From the NCBI RefSeq assembly GCF_943913405.1, contig NZ_CALTYA010000005.1, forward strand, positions 54,866 to 118,865: a stretch of DNA of 64,000 bases, read 5' to 3'. How positions within the stretch are numbered: position 1 is the first letter of the stretch; each line of letters opens with the position of its first letter. Both the position numbers and the translations under genes were made by a program. Shown piece after piece: positions 55,502 to 64,000 of this stretch. The notes under the pieces were generated by a model. The model was not told where the DNA came from. It saw only the letters and a program-made list of their open reading frames with translations, and made no database searches. The DNA is from an uncultured Flavobacterium sp. GTDB taxonomy: Bacteria > Bacteroidota > Bacteroidia > Flavobacteriales > Flavobacteriaceae.

Positions 55502-57250
55502 ATGAAAGAACTTCAATATTTAAACAAATATTTCGCCAAATATAAATACCATTTTTTACTCGGAATTATTACCACCATCATTGCCCAAATTTTTTCTCTT
55601 TATACGCCAAAACTAATCGGAGAATCAATTAACGCCCTCAATAACGACAATCTTGATGGCGAAACGATAAAAAAATTATTGCTTGAAAACATTTTGTGGG
55701 TTCTTGTCACAACTTTGATTGCTGGTGTTTTGACCTTTTTGATGCGCCAAACTTTAATCGTAATGTCCCGTTATGTGGAATTCGACTTGAAAAACGAAGT
55801 CTTCCGCCAATATGAAAATCTCTCGCAAAACTTCTACAAAAGAAACAGGACTGGAGATTTGATGAACAGAATCAGTGAAGATGTCGGAAAAGTAAGAATG
55901 TATGTCGGTCCGGCGGTAATGTACACCTTAAATACATTTATCCGTTTTGCGGTTGTAGTTACCCAGATGTATATTATTTCACCAAAACTTACCTTATATA
56001 CATTGCTTCCATTGCCAATTTTGTCCTACTTGATTTTTAAATTGAGTAATGAAATTAATGTGAGAAGCGGTATTTTCCAACAGAATCTTTCGCAATTGTC
56101 AAGCTTTACGCAAGAAATATTTTCTGGAATCAGAGTTATAAAAGCGTACAGTTTAGAAAATAAATCACACGGAGAATTCTCAGAATTATCGGAAGAAAGC
56201 CGTGACAAAAGCATGAAACTTGCAAAAACCAATGCACTTTTCGGTCCGTTGATGATTTTATTGATTGGATTGAGCAACTTGGTCGTGATTTATGTTGGAG
56301 GAATAATGTACATCAACGGTTCGATAAAAAGTATTGGCGTGATTGCCGAGTTTATTTTATACGTAAATATGCTTACTTGGCCGGTAGCTTCGCTTGGCTG
56401 GGTTTCTTCAATGATTCAGGAAGCTGAAGCTTCTCAAAAAAGAATCAATGAATTTTTGAAAATTGAGCCTGAAATCAAAAACAAAGCTTCAGAAACTTCT
56501 GTTATTAATGGAAAAATTACTTTCAACCACGTAAGTTTTATTTACGAAGACACAAATATTACAGCTTTAAACAATATAAGTTTTACTGTAAATAAAGGAG
56601 AAACCTTGGCGATTCTTGGAAAAACAGGTTCTGGAAAATCGAGTATTTTAAGTCTGATCAGCCGTTTGTATGATATTAAGGACGGAGAAATTTCTATTGA
56701 TGACCAAAACATAAAAGGACTCAATTTGCATGATGTTCGCGAAAGTATTGCGGTCGTTCCTCAAGATGCGTTTTTATTTTCAGACACGATTAAAAACAAT
56801 ATAAAATTCGGAAAAGAAAACGCAACTGACGAAGAAGTAATGGAAGCTGCTAAAAAAGCTGTCGTTCACAATAACATTATGGGCTTTAACCATCAATATG
56901 ACACCGTAATTGGCGAACGCGGGATTACGCTTTCTGGCGGACAAAAACAGCGCGTTTCTATTGCGAGAGCCATTATCAAAGATTCCAGAATTCTTTTGCT
57001 TGACGACTGTCTTTCAGCGGTTGACACTGAAACTGAGGAAGCAATTTTGAATAATTTATTAGAATTCTGTAAAGACAAAACTACTATCTTGGTCAGCCAC
57101 AGAGTTTCTTCTGCTAAAAATGCAGACAAAATTATTATTTTAGATGACGGAAAAATCATACAGCAAGGCACTCACAATCAATTAGTAAACCAAGAAGGAT
57201 ATTATAAAGAACTTTACATCAAGCAGCTTTCTGAAAAAGAAATGCCTTAA
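55502..57250 (+). CDS. ABC exporter, MsbA/MdlB-like
   Basis: A 582-residue half-exporter with six membrane helices (for example FLLGIITTIIAQIFSLY and LWVLVTTLIAGVLTFLM) and a C-terminal ATPase with Walker A GKTGSGKSS, signature LSGGQKQRVSIAR, Walker B ILLLDDCLSAVD and His switch LVSHRVS. The Walker B second acid is Asp-Asp-Cys rather than Asp-Glu-Ala/Pro; the catalytic Glu is thus Asp, which is seen in some half-transporters of heterodimers. No obvious partner lies next to it. The substrate is unknown. Confidence 0.9.
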   Translation: MKELQYLNKYFAKYKYHFLLGIITTIIAQIFSLYTPKLIGESINALNNDNLDGETIKKLLLENILWVLVTTLIAGVLTFLMRQTLIVMSRYVEFDLKNEVFRQYENLSQNFYKRNRTGDLMNRISEDVGKVRMYVGPAVMYTLNTFIRFAVVVTQMYIISPKLTLYTLLPLPILSYLIFKLSNEINVRSGIFQQNLSQLSSFTQEIFSGIRVIKAYSLENKSHGEFSELSEESRDKSMKLAKTNALFGPLMILLIGLSNLVVIYVGGIMYINGSIKSIGVIAEFILYVNMLTWPVASLGWVSSMIQEAEASQKRINEFLKIEPEIKNKASETSVINGKITFNHVSFIYEDTNITALNNISFTVNKGETLAILGKTGSGKSSILSLISRLYDIKDGEISIDDQNIKGLNLHDVRESIAVVPQDAFLFSDTIKNNIKFGKENATDEEVMEAAKKAVVHNNIMGFNHQYDTVIGERGITLSGGQKQRVSIARAIIKDSRILLLDDCLSAVDTETEEAILNNLLEFCKDKTTILVSHRVSSAKNADKIIILDDGKIIQQGTHNQLVNQEGYYKELYIKQLSEKEMP

Positions 57251-57323
57251 ATGTTGCTTTATTCATCATTTTTTTAGATTTTTGGTTTCAACTTAACACA
57301 CACTTTAAACCGAAAGAAGGATT

Positions 57324-57707
57324 ATGAGAGAAAATGAAATGTTAGAAAAAGAGGAAATTTTTTCTAAAGTATTAAGAGCAGGAAGAAGAACTTATTTCTT
57401 CGACGTTAGAGCTACCAAGGCTGACGATTATTATATCACGATTACGGAAAGCAAAAAATTCACTGAAGAAGATGGATCTTTTCATTTCAAAAAACATAAA
57501 ATTTATCTTTACAAAGAAGATTTCGCAGCATTTACAGAAATCTTAGAAGAAATGACTTCTTACGTTTTGAACCACAAAGGCGAAGAAGTAATCTCTGAAA
57601 GACACCAAAAAGATTTCAAAAAAGAATATTTTTCTGAAAAACCTGAAGCTGAATTGGCAACCGTAACAACAGCAAGTTTTACAGATATTGATTTTGACGA
57701 CATTTAA
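57324..57707 (+). CDS. PUR-family DNA/RNA-binding protein (DUF3276)
   Basis: A 127-residue protein. The PUR-alpha-like fold is indicated by EEIFSKVLRAGRRTYFFDVRATK, DDYYITITESKKF and the KHKIYLYKEDFAAFTEILEEM segment. The C-terminal part is acidic. Bacterial relatives, such as that of Borrelia, bind nucleic acid; the exact target here is unknown. A later ATG (57339) is possible, removing five residues. Confidence 0.9.
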   Translation: MRENEMLEKEEIFSKVLRAGRRTYFFDVRATKADDYYITITESKKFTEEDGSFHFKKHKIYLYKEDFAAFTEILEEMTSYVLNHKGEEVISERHQKDFKKEYFSEKPEAELATVTTASFTDIDFDDI

Positions 57708-57726
57708 TCGATTTATAATACCAATT

Positions 57727-57754
57727 TCCCGAAATGACCTTTCGGGATTTTTTT
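57727..57754 (+). terminator. Terminator of the PUR-protein gene
   Basis: TCCCGAAA and TTTCGGGA around TGACC, followed by a T-run, 20 bases after the stop codon. Confidence 0.9.
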
Positions 57755-57783
57755 TGTAGAAATAACCAAATTCCTTTAATCAT

Positions 57784-58821
57784 ATGAAGAAATACCTTAT
57801 AATCTGTCTTTTTATTAGCAATTGTCTAGTAGCGCAAACAAAAATTTCAGGTACATATGATAAAAGCAAAACAACATTTATCCCTACTGACAAAACTTAT
57901 AAAGTACAGTATTTTATGAAAGGCCATGCCACCGTTTCAGATGGCAGATCTTTTGGAATAATAGACAGTACAGGAGTTATTGTCGTTCCTATTATTTACG
58001 AAGATGCACATGGCTTTTCAGAAGGAATAACACGCATTAAAAAAGAAGGATTATATGGCTTTCTAAACAAGTTTGGCAAAGAAATCCCTTGTATATATGA
58101 AGAAGCCAAAGGCTTTTCTGAAGGTTTTGTTTGGGTGAAAAAAAATGGAAAATGGGGACGTATTGATACCGATGACAAGGAAGACATTCCTTTTATCTAC
58201 GACACTGCCGGCTTTTCTTCAGAAGATATGATGCGAGTAAGTAAAGAAGGAAAATTTGGAACTATTAATAAAAAAGGTCAAGAAATTATTCCGTGTATCT
58301 ATGATGGAATTGGCTTTTTTAAAGACGGACTCGTAGTAGCTACTAAAGGAAAAAAGTCTGGCTATTTAGACAAAACAGGAAAAGTAGTAATCCCCTTTAT
58401 TTATGATTTGGCAGATGATTTCAAAAGTGGCTTAGCAATTGTCAGAAATAATAACAAATGTGGCCTGATAGACAAAAAAGGAAAAGAAATAACACCACTC
58501 ATTTACGACGGCATGGCTAAATTCGATGACGATCTCTCTGGATTAGCAAGAGTTGAAAAAAACAAAAAATGGGGGTTTATCAATAAAAGCGGAAAAGAAA
58601 TTGTTCCTTGTATTTATATGAAAGCTAACTTTTTCAGCGAAGGTCTAGCACTCGTTGTGAAAGAAAACGGAAAGGTAGGCTATATAGACGCATCCGGAAA
58701 AGTAATAATCGCTTTTACAGAGTATAATCGAGCTGAAAATTTCAGGAATGGAAAAGCTGAAGTTCGCCAAGGCAATGCTATATTTTATATCAACAAATTG
58801 GGAGAGCCGATTAAGCAATAA
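57784..58821 (+). CDS. Secreted WG-repeat protein
   Basis: A 345-residue exported protein (signal MKKYLIICLFISNCLVAQ). It is built of about seven or eight tandem repeats of 30-35 residues of the form GFINKxGKEIxPCIYDxxxxFxxGLAxVxKNxKxG, with the WG/FG/CG pairs at KWGRID, KFGTIN, KSGYLD, KCGLID, KWGFIN and KVGYID. Such WG repeats are thought to form a propeller or solenoid for binding. No catalytic motif is visible. The gene stands alone. Confidence 0.9.
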   Translation: MKKYLIICLFISNCLVAQTKISGTYDKSKTTFIPTDKTYKVQYFMKGHATVSDGRSFGIIDSTGVIVVPIIYEDAHGFSEGITRIKKEGLYGFLNKFGKEIPCIYEEAKGFSEGFVWVKKNGKWGRIDTDDKEDIPFIYDTAGFSSEDMMRVSKEGKFGTINKKGQEIIPCIYDGIGFFKDGLVVATKGKKSGYLDKTGKVVIPFIYDLADDFKSGLAIVRNNNKCGLIDKKGKEITPLIYDGMAKFDDDLSGLARVEKNKKWGFINKSGKEIVPCIYMKANFFSEGLALVVKENGKVGYIDASGKVIIAFTEYNRAENFRNGKAEVRQGNAIFYINKLGEPIKQ

Positions 58822-58844
58822 TTTTTTTAGCTAGAACATAACTT

Positions 58845-59198
58845 TTACCCAATTCTCAAACCATTCTCAACCTTAAAATCTGGCGCCAATAAAATCACAT
58901 CTCCCTCCTCGCCTACTGCACCTAAAATCAAGCATTCACTCATGAATTTTCCGATTTGTTTTTTTGGGAAATTTACAACCGAGACAATTTGTCTTCCTAC
59001 CAAATCTTCTTTTGCGTAGCGTTTTGTAATTTGAGCTGACGTTTTTCTGATTCCGATTGCTGGTCCAAAATCGATTACTAATTGGTATGCAGGTTTTCTG
59101 GCTTCTGGAAAATCATTTGCTTCTAAAATAGTTCCGACACGCATTTCGACTTTTTCAAATTCTGCCCAAGTCAAGTTATTTTCTGATTCTGGATTCAT
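58845..59198 (-). CDS. csaA: CsaA-type tRNA-binding protein
   Basis: A 117-residue OB-fold protein. It has FEKVEMRVGTILEANDFPEARKPAYQLVIDFG and GRQIVSVVNFPKKQIGKFMSE, both typical of CsaA, a homodimeric tRNA-binding chaperone-like protein. It lies convergent with the WG-repeat gene, with only 23 bases between. The binding fold is known in the family; its cellular role in this organism is not. Confidence 0.93.
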   Translation of the reverse strand: MNPESENNLTWAEFEKVEMRVGTILEANDFPEARKPAYQLVIDFGPAIGIRKTSAQITKRYAKEDLVGRQIVSVVNFPKKQIGKFMSECLILGAVGEEGDVILLAPDFKVENGLRIG

Positions 59199-59278
59199 TT
59201 TTATAGTTTATTACTTATAAATCCAAAGTTCTAAAATTTCTGTTTATATTTAAAACTTAAACGCAATTTTCACAAATT

Positions 59279-59833
59279 ATGTCAAATACGCCATCAAATA
59301 TGTTGCCTCTCGGAACTTCAGCACCACAATTCCGATTAAAAGACACAAATTCCAATTTTCATTATTCCTTTGAAGATTTAAAAGGAAAGAAAGGAACTTT
59401 GGTTATTTTTATGTGCAATCATTGTCCGTTTGTGATTCACGTTTTGCCGGAAATTTTGATGATTTCCAGCGATTATAAAGTGCAAGGCATCGGAATTATT
59501 TCCATAAGCAGCAATGATGTTGAGAAATATCCGCAGGATAATCCTGAAATGATGTCGGAATTCGCTTTTAAGCATAGTTTTGATTTTCCTTATTTATATG
59601 ATGAAAGCCAAGAAGTTGCCAAATCTTTTGATGCGGCGTGCACACCCGATTTTTATCTTTTTGATTCCCAAGACAAATTATTCTACAGAGGACAATTAGA
59701 TGATTCTCGCCCAGGAAACGGGATTCCTTTAAGCGGAAGTGATTTGCGGAATGCCATCGACGCTTTGGTTTACAACAGAAGTTTACCTGAGCTGCAAAAA
59801 CCGAGTCTTGGCTGTAATATCAAGTGGAAATAA
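59279..59833 (+). CDS. Thioredoxin-like/AhpC-TSA family protein
   Basis: A 184-residue cytoplasmic thioredoxin-fold protein. The active site is CNHCPFV (Cys about 43 and 46), preceded by the KGKKGTLVIFMCNHCPF strand and followed by the CTPDFYLFD segment. It belongs to the redox-sensing group often annotated as thioredoxin family or alkyl hydroperoxide reductase-like. No signal peptide. Its stop codon directly abuts that of the next, convergent gene. Confidence 0.88.
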   Translation: MSNTPSNMLPLGTSAPQFRLKDTNSNFHYSFEDLKGKKGTLVIFMCNHCPFVIHVLPEILMISSDYKVQGIGIISISSNDVEKYPQDNPEMMSEFAFKHSFDFPYLYDESQEVAKSFDAACTPDFYLFDSQDKLFYRGQLDDSRPGNGIPLSGSDLRNAIDALVYNRSLPELQKPSLGCNIKWK

Positions 59834-60373
59834 TTATTTTTTTTCTAAAACAACTTCAATAGGACGATTCATTTTAGGTCCGAATTGTGTTTCTCGTGCC
59901 TTGCTAGAACACAAAACATACATATTAAAAGGAACTAATTTGATGATTTGCGTTTTAAAATCACCTCCGTTTGCATTGCCGTCAATATCTTCAATTTTAA
60001 CCGAAAAATCATCCGCAGGAAAAGTACTTTTTATAGAAATCAGGTAAGAATCCTTGGCAAAAGGAAAATACCAGCGCTCTTTTTCTACTTTTGAAGTTGG
60101 CGTAATTTTGCTACCGTGGTCATCAATTTTGTAGTTTGGCATAAAAACTAGAGGCTTGTTGCTGTCTGTCCAACTGTACAAATTATTTACATTTAATACT
60201 TCTAGACCAAAAACATTTACGATAGACACTTTTAGGCCTTCAATGCTTTCTTTTTTACCAGATTCATGGGCATTTACCACAAAATAAGATGTGAAATCAT
60301 AACCGCAATGTTGTGCAACTTGGGCGTTTGAAGTAAAATGAGCCAGAAAAAAGATAAAGAAAATGTAACGCAT
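59834..60373 (-). CDS. Secreted protein of unknown function
   Basis: A 179-residue protein with a signal peptide (MRYIFFIFFLAHFTSNAQ). The rest is beta-rich with a Cys at 23 (AQHCGYD) and another near the C-terminus (MYVLCSSKARETQFG). I do not recognise the family. It is convergent with the thioredoxin gene with no intervening base. Confidence 0.7.
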   Translation of the reverse strand: MRYIFFIFFLAHFTSNAQVAQHCGYDFTSYFVVNAHESGKKESIEGLKVSIVNVFGLEVLNVNNLYSWTDSNKPLVFMPNYKIDDHGSKITPTSKVEKERWYFPFAKDSYLISIKSTFPADDFSVKIEDIDGNANGGDFKTQIIKLVPFNMYVLCSSKARETQFGPKMNRPIEVVLEKK

Positions 60374-60494
60374 GTTCGGGTTTTTCAGATTCCAAAAGTA
60401 CGAAACAAAAAAATATTAAAAATGCTGTATTTTAGAATAGGACATTAATTTGTAGATTTCTCAACGATTTCAATAAAAATATCAGAAACAATTC

Positions 60495-60502
60495 TATTTT
60501 TG
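60495..60502 (+). promoter_or_regulatory. Promoter -7 element of the LytTR regulator gene
   Basis: TATTTTTG fits TAnnTTTG, 26 bases before the ATG. A -33 element is not clear. Confidence 0.4.
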
Positions 60503-60528
60503 TATTCAATTCAAACTGAGTTAACTAT

Positions 60529-61299
60529 ATGGGTTCCTACATAATTATTAGTGATGATCACGAAAATGCTTTGAAAATCCAGTCGATGGCTGAAGATTTT
60601 CCAGGTCTCGTTTTTTTAGGTTATGCTTATAATTATGCCGACGGACTCAGCCTTGTTTTAGAACACCAACCGAAATTAGTTTTTTTAGAAATTAATCCAA
60701 AATTGAAGACAAGCAAGCTTTCCCTTGCTTTAATTAATGAATTTCACCGCTATTTAAAGGCTGTTCCAAAAGTTATTGCGACGGCAAAAAATAGGAATTT
60801 TGCTTATGAAGCCATCAAGCATGAGGTTTTTGAATATTTAGAAGCTCCTTATGACCTGAATGACTTCAGAAAAGCGATTTTGAAGTTCGAAAAATCTTTG
60901 ATTAAAACGGTTTCAAATGTGAATTCGGTAAGGCTTTCCAACCTTAAAGACAACCTTACTATTTGCATAAAATCATATGGAGATTATAAGTTTATTTATG
61001 CCCTAGATATTCTTTATCTTCAGGCAGACAGCAATTCTACTGACATTTACCTCAACAGTGGCGAAATGATTACTGCTTTCAAAACATTGAAACATTTTGA
61101 AAAAGCATTGCCTCCACAGTTTTATAGAATTCATAATAGCTTCATCGTCAATAAAGATTATATTTCAAGAATTCACACCGGAAACAGCGTTTGTTTTTTA
61201 AAAAACTTAAAAACAAAACTGCCGTTTTCTAAATCTTACAAAAATAATATTGATCAGATAATTGCTTCGATTTCGAGTTCTGATTATCTGGAGATTTAA
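60529..61299 (+). CDS. LytTR-family regulator with a degenerate receiver domain
   Basis: A 256-residue DNA-binding regulator. The first about 120 residues have the receiver layout (SDDHEN with Asp9/Asp10, PKLVFLEINPK, FEYLEAPYDL), but the phosphoacceptor Asp is Glu54 and the conserved Lys is replaced at EAP (105-107). The LytTR DNA-binding domain is at about 145-250 (YALDILYLQADSNSTDIYL, FYRIHNSFIVNKDYISRIH). It probably does not respond to phosphorylation and may be constitutive. It precedes a histidine kinase gene by 61 bases. Confidence 0.88.
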   Translation: MGSYIIISDDHENALKIQSMAEDFPGLVFLGYAYNYADGLSLVLEHQPKLVFLEINPKLKTSKLSLALINEFHRYLKAVPKVIATAKNRNFAYEAIKHEVFEYLEAPYDLNDFRKAILKFEKSLIKTVSNVNSVRLSNLKDNLTICIKSYGDYKFIYALDILYLQADSNSTDIYLNSGEMITAFKTLKHFEKALPPQFYRIHNSFIVNKDYISRIHTGNSVCFLKNLKTKLPFSKSYKNNIDQIIASISSSDYLEI

Positions 61300-61360
61300 T
61301 TCCTGATTTAAACTTCCCCATAGTTTCCCCAAAAAACATTTCCACCAAAACCTACAAGCC

Positions 61361-63376
61361 TTGAAAAATGTAATTCTGCTATTATTTATTGTATTTGCAA
61401 GTTGTTCTGATAAGAAAAAGAATTTTTCTAGCAATGAAAATTCTGACAGTCTTTCTATCTATTTTAGCTTAGCAAACGAAGATACCATAAAATATGAGAA
61501 GCGTTTAGAATATACTGAAAAGGCTTATGATTTGATCAAAAATCTCAAGAATGATTCTTTGTACAGGGTAAATCTTTTTAAAGTTGCGAATAGGTATTAT
61601 AATATGGATAATCATGAGGATTATAAAAAAACCACACAAATCATATTAGAAAAATCAAAGAAAGCAGATGATTCTGCGAGCATGGCTAAAGCTTTTTCTT
61701 ATATGGGAGATTATTATACAAAAACTTTTACAAAGCCCGATAGTGCAGCTATTTTTTACGTTAAATCATTAAAAATATATAAAAATCTAAATGATACTGA
61801 AAAATTAGGTTCTACCTATGCAAGTTTAGCTAGGCTACAAATTACTCAGAATGACTTCCTAGGAGCTGAATCTTCAGCTATTTTAGCTCTAAAGCTTCTC
61901 AAAAAAGACCAATCCTACGTTTACGAAGCATATAATTTTATCGGTATTACTTCAGTAAGTCTCGAAGATTATGACAAAGCTATTGAATACCATACAAAAG
62001 CTTTACACTTAGCTAATAGTAAAGGCTTAACTGGAAATAATGAAGTTCCTTCTTCTTTAAATAACATTGGAAGTACCTATCAAAATCAAGGAAAATATAA
62101 AGAGGCTATTGCAAAATTTAAAGAGGCTCTAACTCAAAAAAATTTAATTTTTAAAGATCCTGTATTATATGCAACACTTATTGACAATCTTGCCTATTCA
62201 AAATTTAAATTAGAGGATTATTCACAACTCCCCGATCTATTCTTTGAAGCTTTAAAAATTCGTAATGGCCTAAAACGAAGTCCTGAAATAATATATAATA
62301 AAATTCATCTATGTGAATTTTATGCAACAAAAAAAGATACACCGACAGCAAAAAAGTTTGAAAAGGAAGCCCTAGCCTTAGCAATAGAAACCAAGAACAG
62401 TTTTTATGCAACCATGACACTTAGAAAATTAATCGATATAGACAAAAAAAATGCTTCAAAATACGGTAGAGAATTTATTGCAATAAGTGACAGCCTTCTG
62501 CTTCAAGAGCGAAAAATAAAAAATAAGTTTGCAAGGCTCAGCTTCGAGACCGATGACATTATTCTACAAAAAGAAGTCGCAGTACAGCGCCAGTGGCTTA
62601 TTTTTATCATCTCTGGATCAATAGTGCTTTTCGGGCTTTTGCTTTACATCATAAGAATGCAACGCATAAGACAAAAGGAATCACTGCTAATCCAGTCACA
62701 GCAAAAAGCGAGCGAGGAAATTTACCAACTAATCTTAGACCAGCAAATACAGTTTAACGAAGGCAGGGAAAAAGAGAAAAAACGTATCGCAAAAGAACTT
62801 CACCACGGCGTGATGAACAAACTGGCCGGAATTCGCTTCAATCTTTTTGTGTTACAGAAAAAAACCGATCCTGAAACTATTTCAAAATGCATTTCGCATA
62901 TATCTGAAATACAATCAATTGAAAAAGAGATCAGAAATATCACCCACGATCTTCACCAAGATGTATTTTTCGCCAAGAATGATTATGCCGAGCTGTTAAA
63001 AACGCTGACAAATGGCCTAGACGAAACTGTACAGATTAATGCGCACTTAGAAATAGACGAAAATATCAATTGGGAAATAGTTCCAGCGGTCATAAAAATG
63101 CATTCTTACAGAATTTTACAGGAAAGCATAAGCAATGCCATCAAACACAGCAATGCAAAAAATCTATATGTAAGCATTTTACAGGATACGGAAGTATTGT
63201 TGCTAGAAATAAGAGATGACGGAAAAGGCTTTGATGCAAATCAGGAATCAGCATCACTGGGAATAAAAAACATAAAGTATCGCGCAGGAGAAATGCAGGG
63301 AAAATGTGAAATCAGCTCTTCTTCAAAAGGAACTTCAATAGCTGTAACTATACCTTTTAAAATTGTGAAAAAATGA
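61361..63376 (+). CDS. TPR-containing sensor histidine kinase
   Basis: A 671-residue sensor kinase. It starts with TTG at 61361; the nearby ATG is in another frame. The N-terminal MKNVILLLFIVFASC reads as a lipoprotein-like signal. A long tetratricopeptide-repeat sensor (about 40-400, repeats like KAIEYHTKALHLANSKGL) is followed by one helix (412-431), then the HisKA_3-type dimerisation region with ELHHGVMNKL (phosphoacceptor likely His481; the usual Asp after it is His), and the ATPase domain (ILQESISNAIKHSNAKN, RDDGKGFD). It overlaps the response regulator start by four bases. Confidence 0.9.
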   Translation: MKNVILLLFIVFASCSDKKKNFSSNENSDSLSIYFSLANEDTIKYEKRLEYTEKAYDLIKNLKNDSLYRVNLFKVANRYYNMDNHEDYKKTTQIILEKSKKADDSASMAKAFSYMGDYYTKTFTKPDSAAIFYVKSLKIYKNLNDTEKLGSTYASLARLQITQNDFLGAESSAILALKLLKKDQSYVYEAYNFIGITSVSLEDYDKAIEYHTKALHLANSKGLTGNNEVPSSLNNIGSTYQNQGKYKEAIAKFKEALTQKNLIFKDPVLYATLIDNLAYSKFKLEDYSQLPDLFFEALKIRNGLKRSPEIIYNKIHLCEFYATKKDTPTAKKFEKEALALAIETKNSFYATMTLRKLIDIDKKNASKYGREFIAISDSLLLQERKIKNKFARLSFETDDIILQKEVAVQRQWLIFIISGSIVLFGLLLYIIRMQRIRQKESLLIQSQQKASEEIYQLILDQQIQFNEGREKEKKRIAKELHHGVMNKLAGIRFNLFVLQKKTDPETISKCISHISEIQSIEKEIRNITHDLHQDVFFAKNDYAELLKTLTNGLDETVQINAHLEIDENINWEIVPAVIKMHSYRILQESISNAIKHSNAKNLYVSILQDTEVLLLEIRDDGKGFDANQESASLGIKNIKYRAGEMQGKCEISSSSKGTSIAVTIPFKIVKK

Positions 63377-64000
63377 AGCAAGTTTTAATAATTGACGATC
63401 ATGCTCCAATAATTGAAGGCTATAAAAACATGCTTTCTTTTAACATGGAAGAGCATGCATTAAAATTTGAAGAAGCCAAAAATTGTGAAACTGCTTACAT
63501 TCTGATAATTGATCAAAATCTTTTCTTTGATGTAATTTATGTTGACATTTCACTGCCTCCTTATGAAAAAATGGAAATAAATTCAGGAGAAGATCTTATT
63601 CCGTTTATCAAAAAATACAAACCTGAAAGCAAGATAATTATAGTTACTTCTCATACGGAACATTTCGTACTTTATAAAATATTCCAAAAACTAAAACCCC
63701 AAGGCATTTTAATAAAGAGTGATTTTACGCCTGCAGAATTCTCAACCGCTTTTAGCGAAATAATAGCCGGAAAAGAATATTACAGCCAAACCATAAAAGA
63801 GGCAATCAAAAAAATAACTTCACCTGATTTTTATCTCGATAATATTGATATGCAGATTATAGCACTGCTCTCAAAAGGAATAAAAAGTAAAAATCTAATC
63901 GACCATCTTCCTTTAGGAATAAGCACCATCGATAAGAGAAAACTAAGAATAAAAGATTTTTTCTTCATCGAAAAAGGCAACGATGAAGATATTATAAGAG
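63373..64000 (+). CDS. NarL/LuxR-type response regulator, cut by the window edge
   Basis: The ATG at 63373 overlaps the kinase stop codon (ATGA), and the frame is open to the window end (209 complete codons). The receiver is canonical: Asp8/Asp9, phosphoacceptor Asp58 (IYVDISLPP), Thr92 (IIIVTSH) and Lys115 (GILIKSD). A helix-turn-helix region begins at about residue 160 (QIIALLSKGIKSKNLIDHLPLGISTIDKRK). This is the natural partner of the TPR kinase. The C-terminus lies outside the window. Confidence 0.92.
   Translation, partial: MKQVLIIDDHAPIIEGYKNMLSFNMEEHALKFEEAKNCETAYILIIDQNLFFDVIYVDISLPPYEKMEINSGEDLIPFIKKYKPESKIIIVTSHTEHFVLYKIFQKLKPQGILIKSDFTPAEFSTAFSEIIAGKEYYSQTIKEAIKKITSPDFYLDNIDMQIIALLSKGIKSKNLIDHLPLGISTIDKRKLRIKDFFFIEKGNDEDIIR

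Noticed and set aside
57784..58821. Tandem repeats as a possible CRISPR-like array
   Set aside because: The repetition is at the protein level (WG repeats of 30-35 residues) in one long open frame; the DNA units are not identical and there are no spacers.

Overview
The window looks like chromosomal DNA of a Flavobacterium-type member of the Bacteroidota. The evidence is AT-rich DNA with A/T-tailed hairpins between genes, promoter motifs of the form TTG-N16..20-TAnnTTTG, a type IX secretion cargo protein, a fused isobutyryl-CoA mutase beside a separate two-subunit methylmalonyl-CoA mutase, a type B ribosomal protein L31, a long-form NusB, and Bacteroidota families such as DUF2339/DUF3999, DUF4199, DUF3276 (PUR) and the GlmU-like protein. 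No tRNA, rRNA, CRISPR array, prophage or complete insertion sequence was seen.

Layout. 1-6.6 kb: a secreted esterase, then a two-gene unit of a small possibly ubiquitin-fold protein and a 1687-residue DUF4132 protein. 6.6-9.5 kb: an AraC regulator with two oxidoreductases (SDR and aldo/keto reductase). 9.5-14.1 kb: an S41 protease, then OsmC, a secreted alpha/beta hydrolase and a divergent OxyR whose redox cysteines fall at 199 and 208. 14.1-17.5 kb: a lipoprotein, a SnoaL-like protein, a frameshifted SDR, an intact HxlR regulator, and remnants of a second HxlR gene and an MFS transporter. 18-20.7 kb: a short PID-CTERM-like membrane protein and a T9SS cargo protein. 20.8-25.8 kb: an ABC exporter, cytochrome bd oxidase (cydAB) and a small membrane protein.

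25.9-40.2 kb: this stretch is dominated by acyl-CoA carbon-skeleton mutases. IcmF lies on the minus strand and the MutA/MutB pair on the plus strand, with a membrane acyltransferase, a DUF2339/DUF3999 pair, uridine kinase and an FtsB-like protein between them. A RelE/ParE-type toxin-antitoxin pair sits between mutA and mutB. Leucine dehydrogenase at 54-55 kb fits the same branched-chain amino acid and propionate theme.

40.3-64 kb: an AraC regulator, a secreted protein, a GlmU-like protein, L31, a plus-strand run (DUF4199, GT2, phosphohexomutase, ABC exporter, DUF2971, lipoprotein, HD protein, peptidase T), the nusB-DUF1573-yajC unit, leucine dehydrogenase, another ABC exporter, a PUR protein, a WG-repeat protein, CsaA and a thioredoxin-like protein. 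The window ends with a signalling cluster: a LytTR regulator with a degenerate receiver, a TPR histidine kinase and a response regulator cut by the window edge.

The observations most worth following up are an interspersed-repeat-like segment read in frame inside icmF, a 42-bp direct repeat that gives a lipoprotein and an HD-domain protein the same N-terminus, the toxin-antitoxin pair inside the mut genes, the DUF4132/small-partner pair, and the pseudo-receiver LytTR regulator. I did not find a system I can confidently call wholly undescribed.
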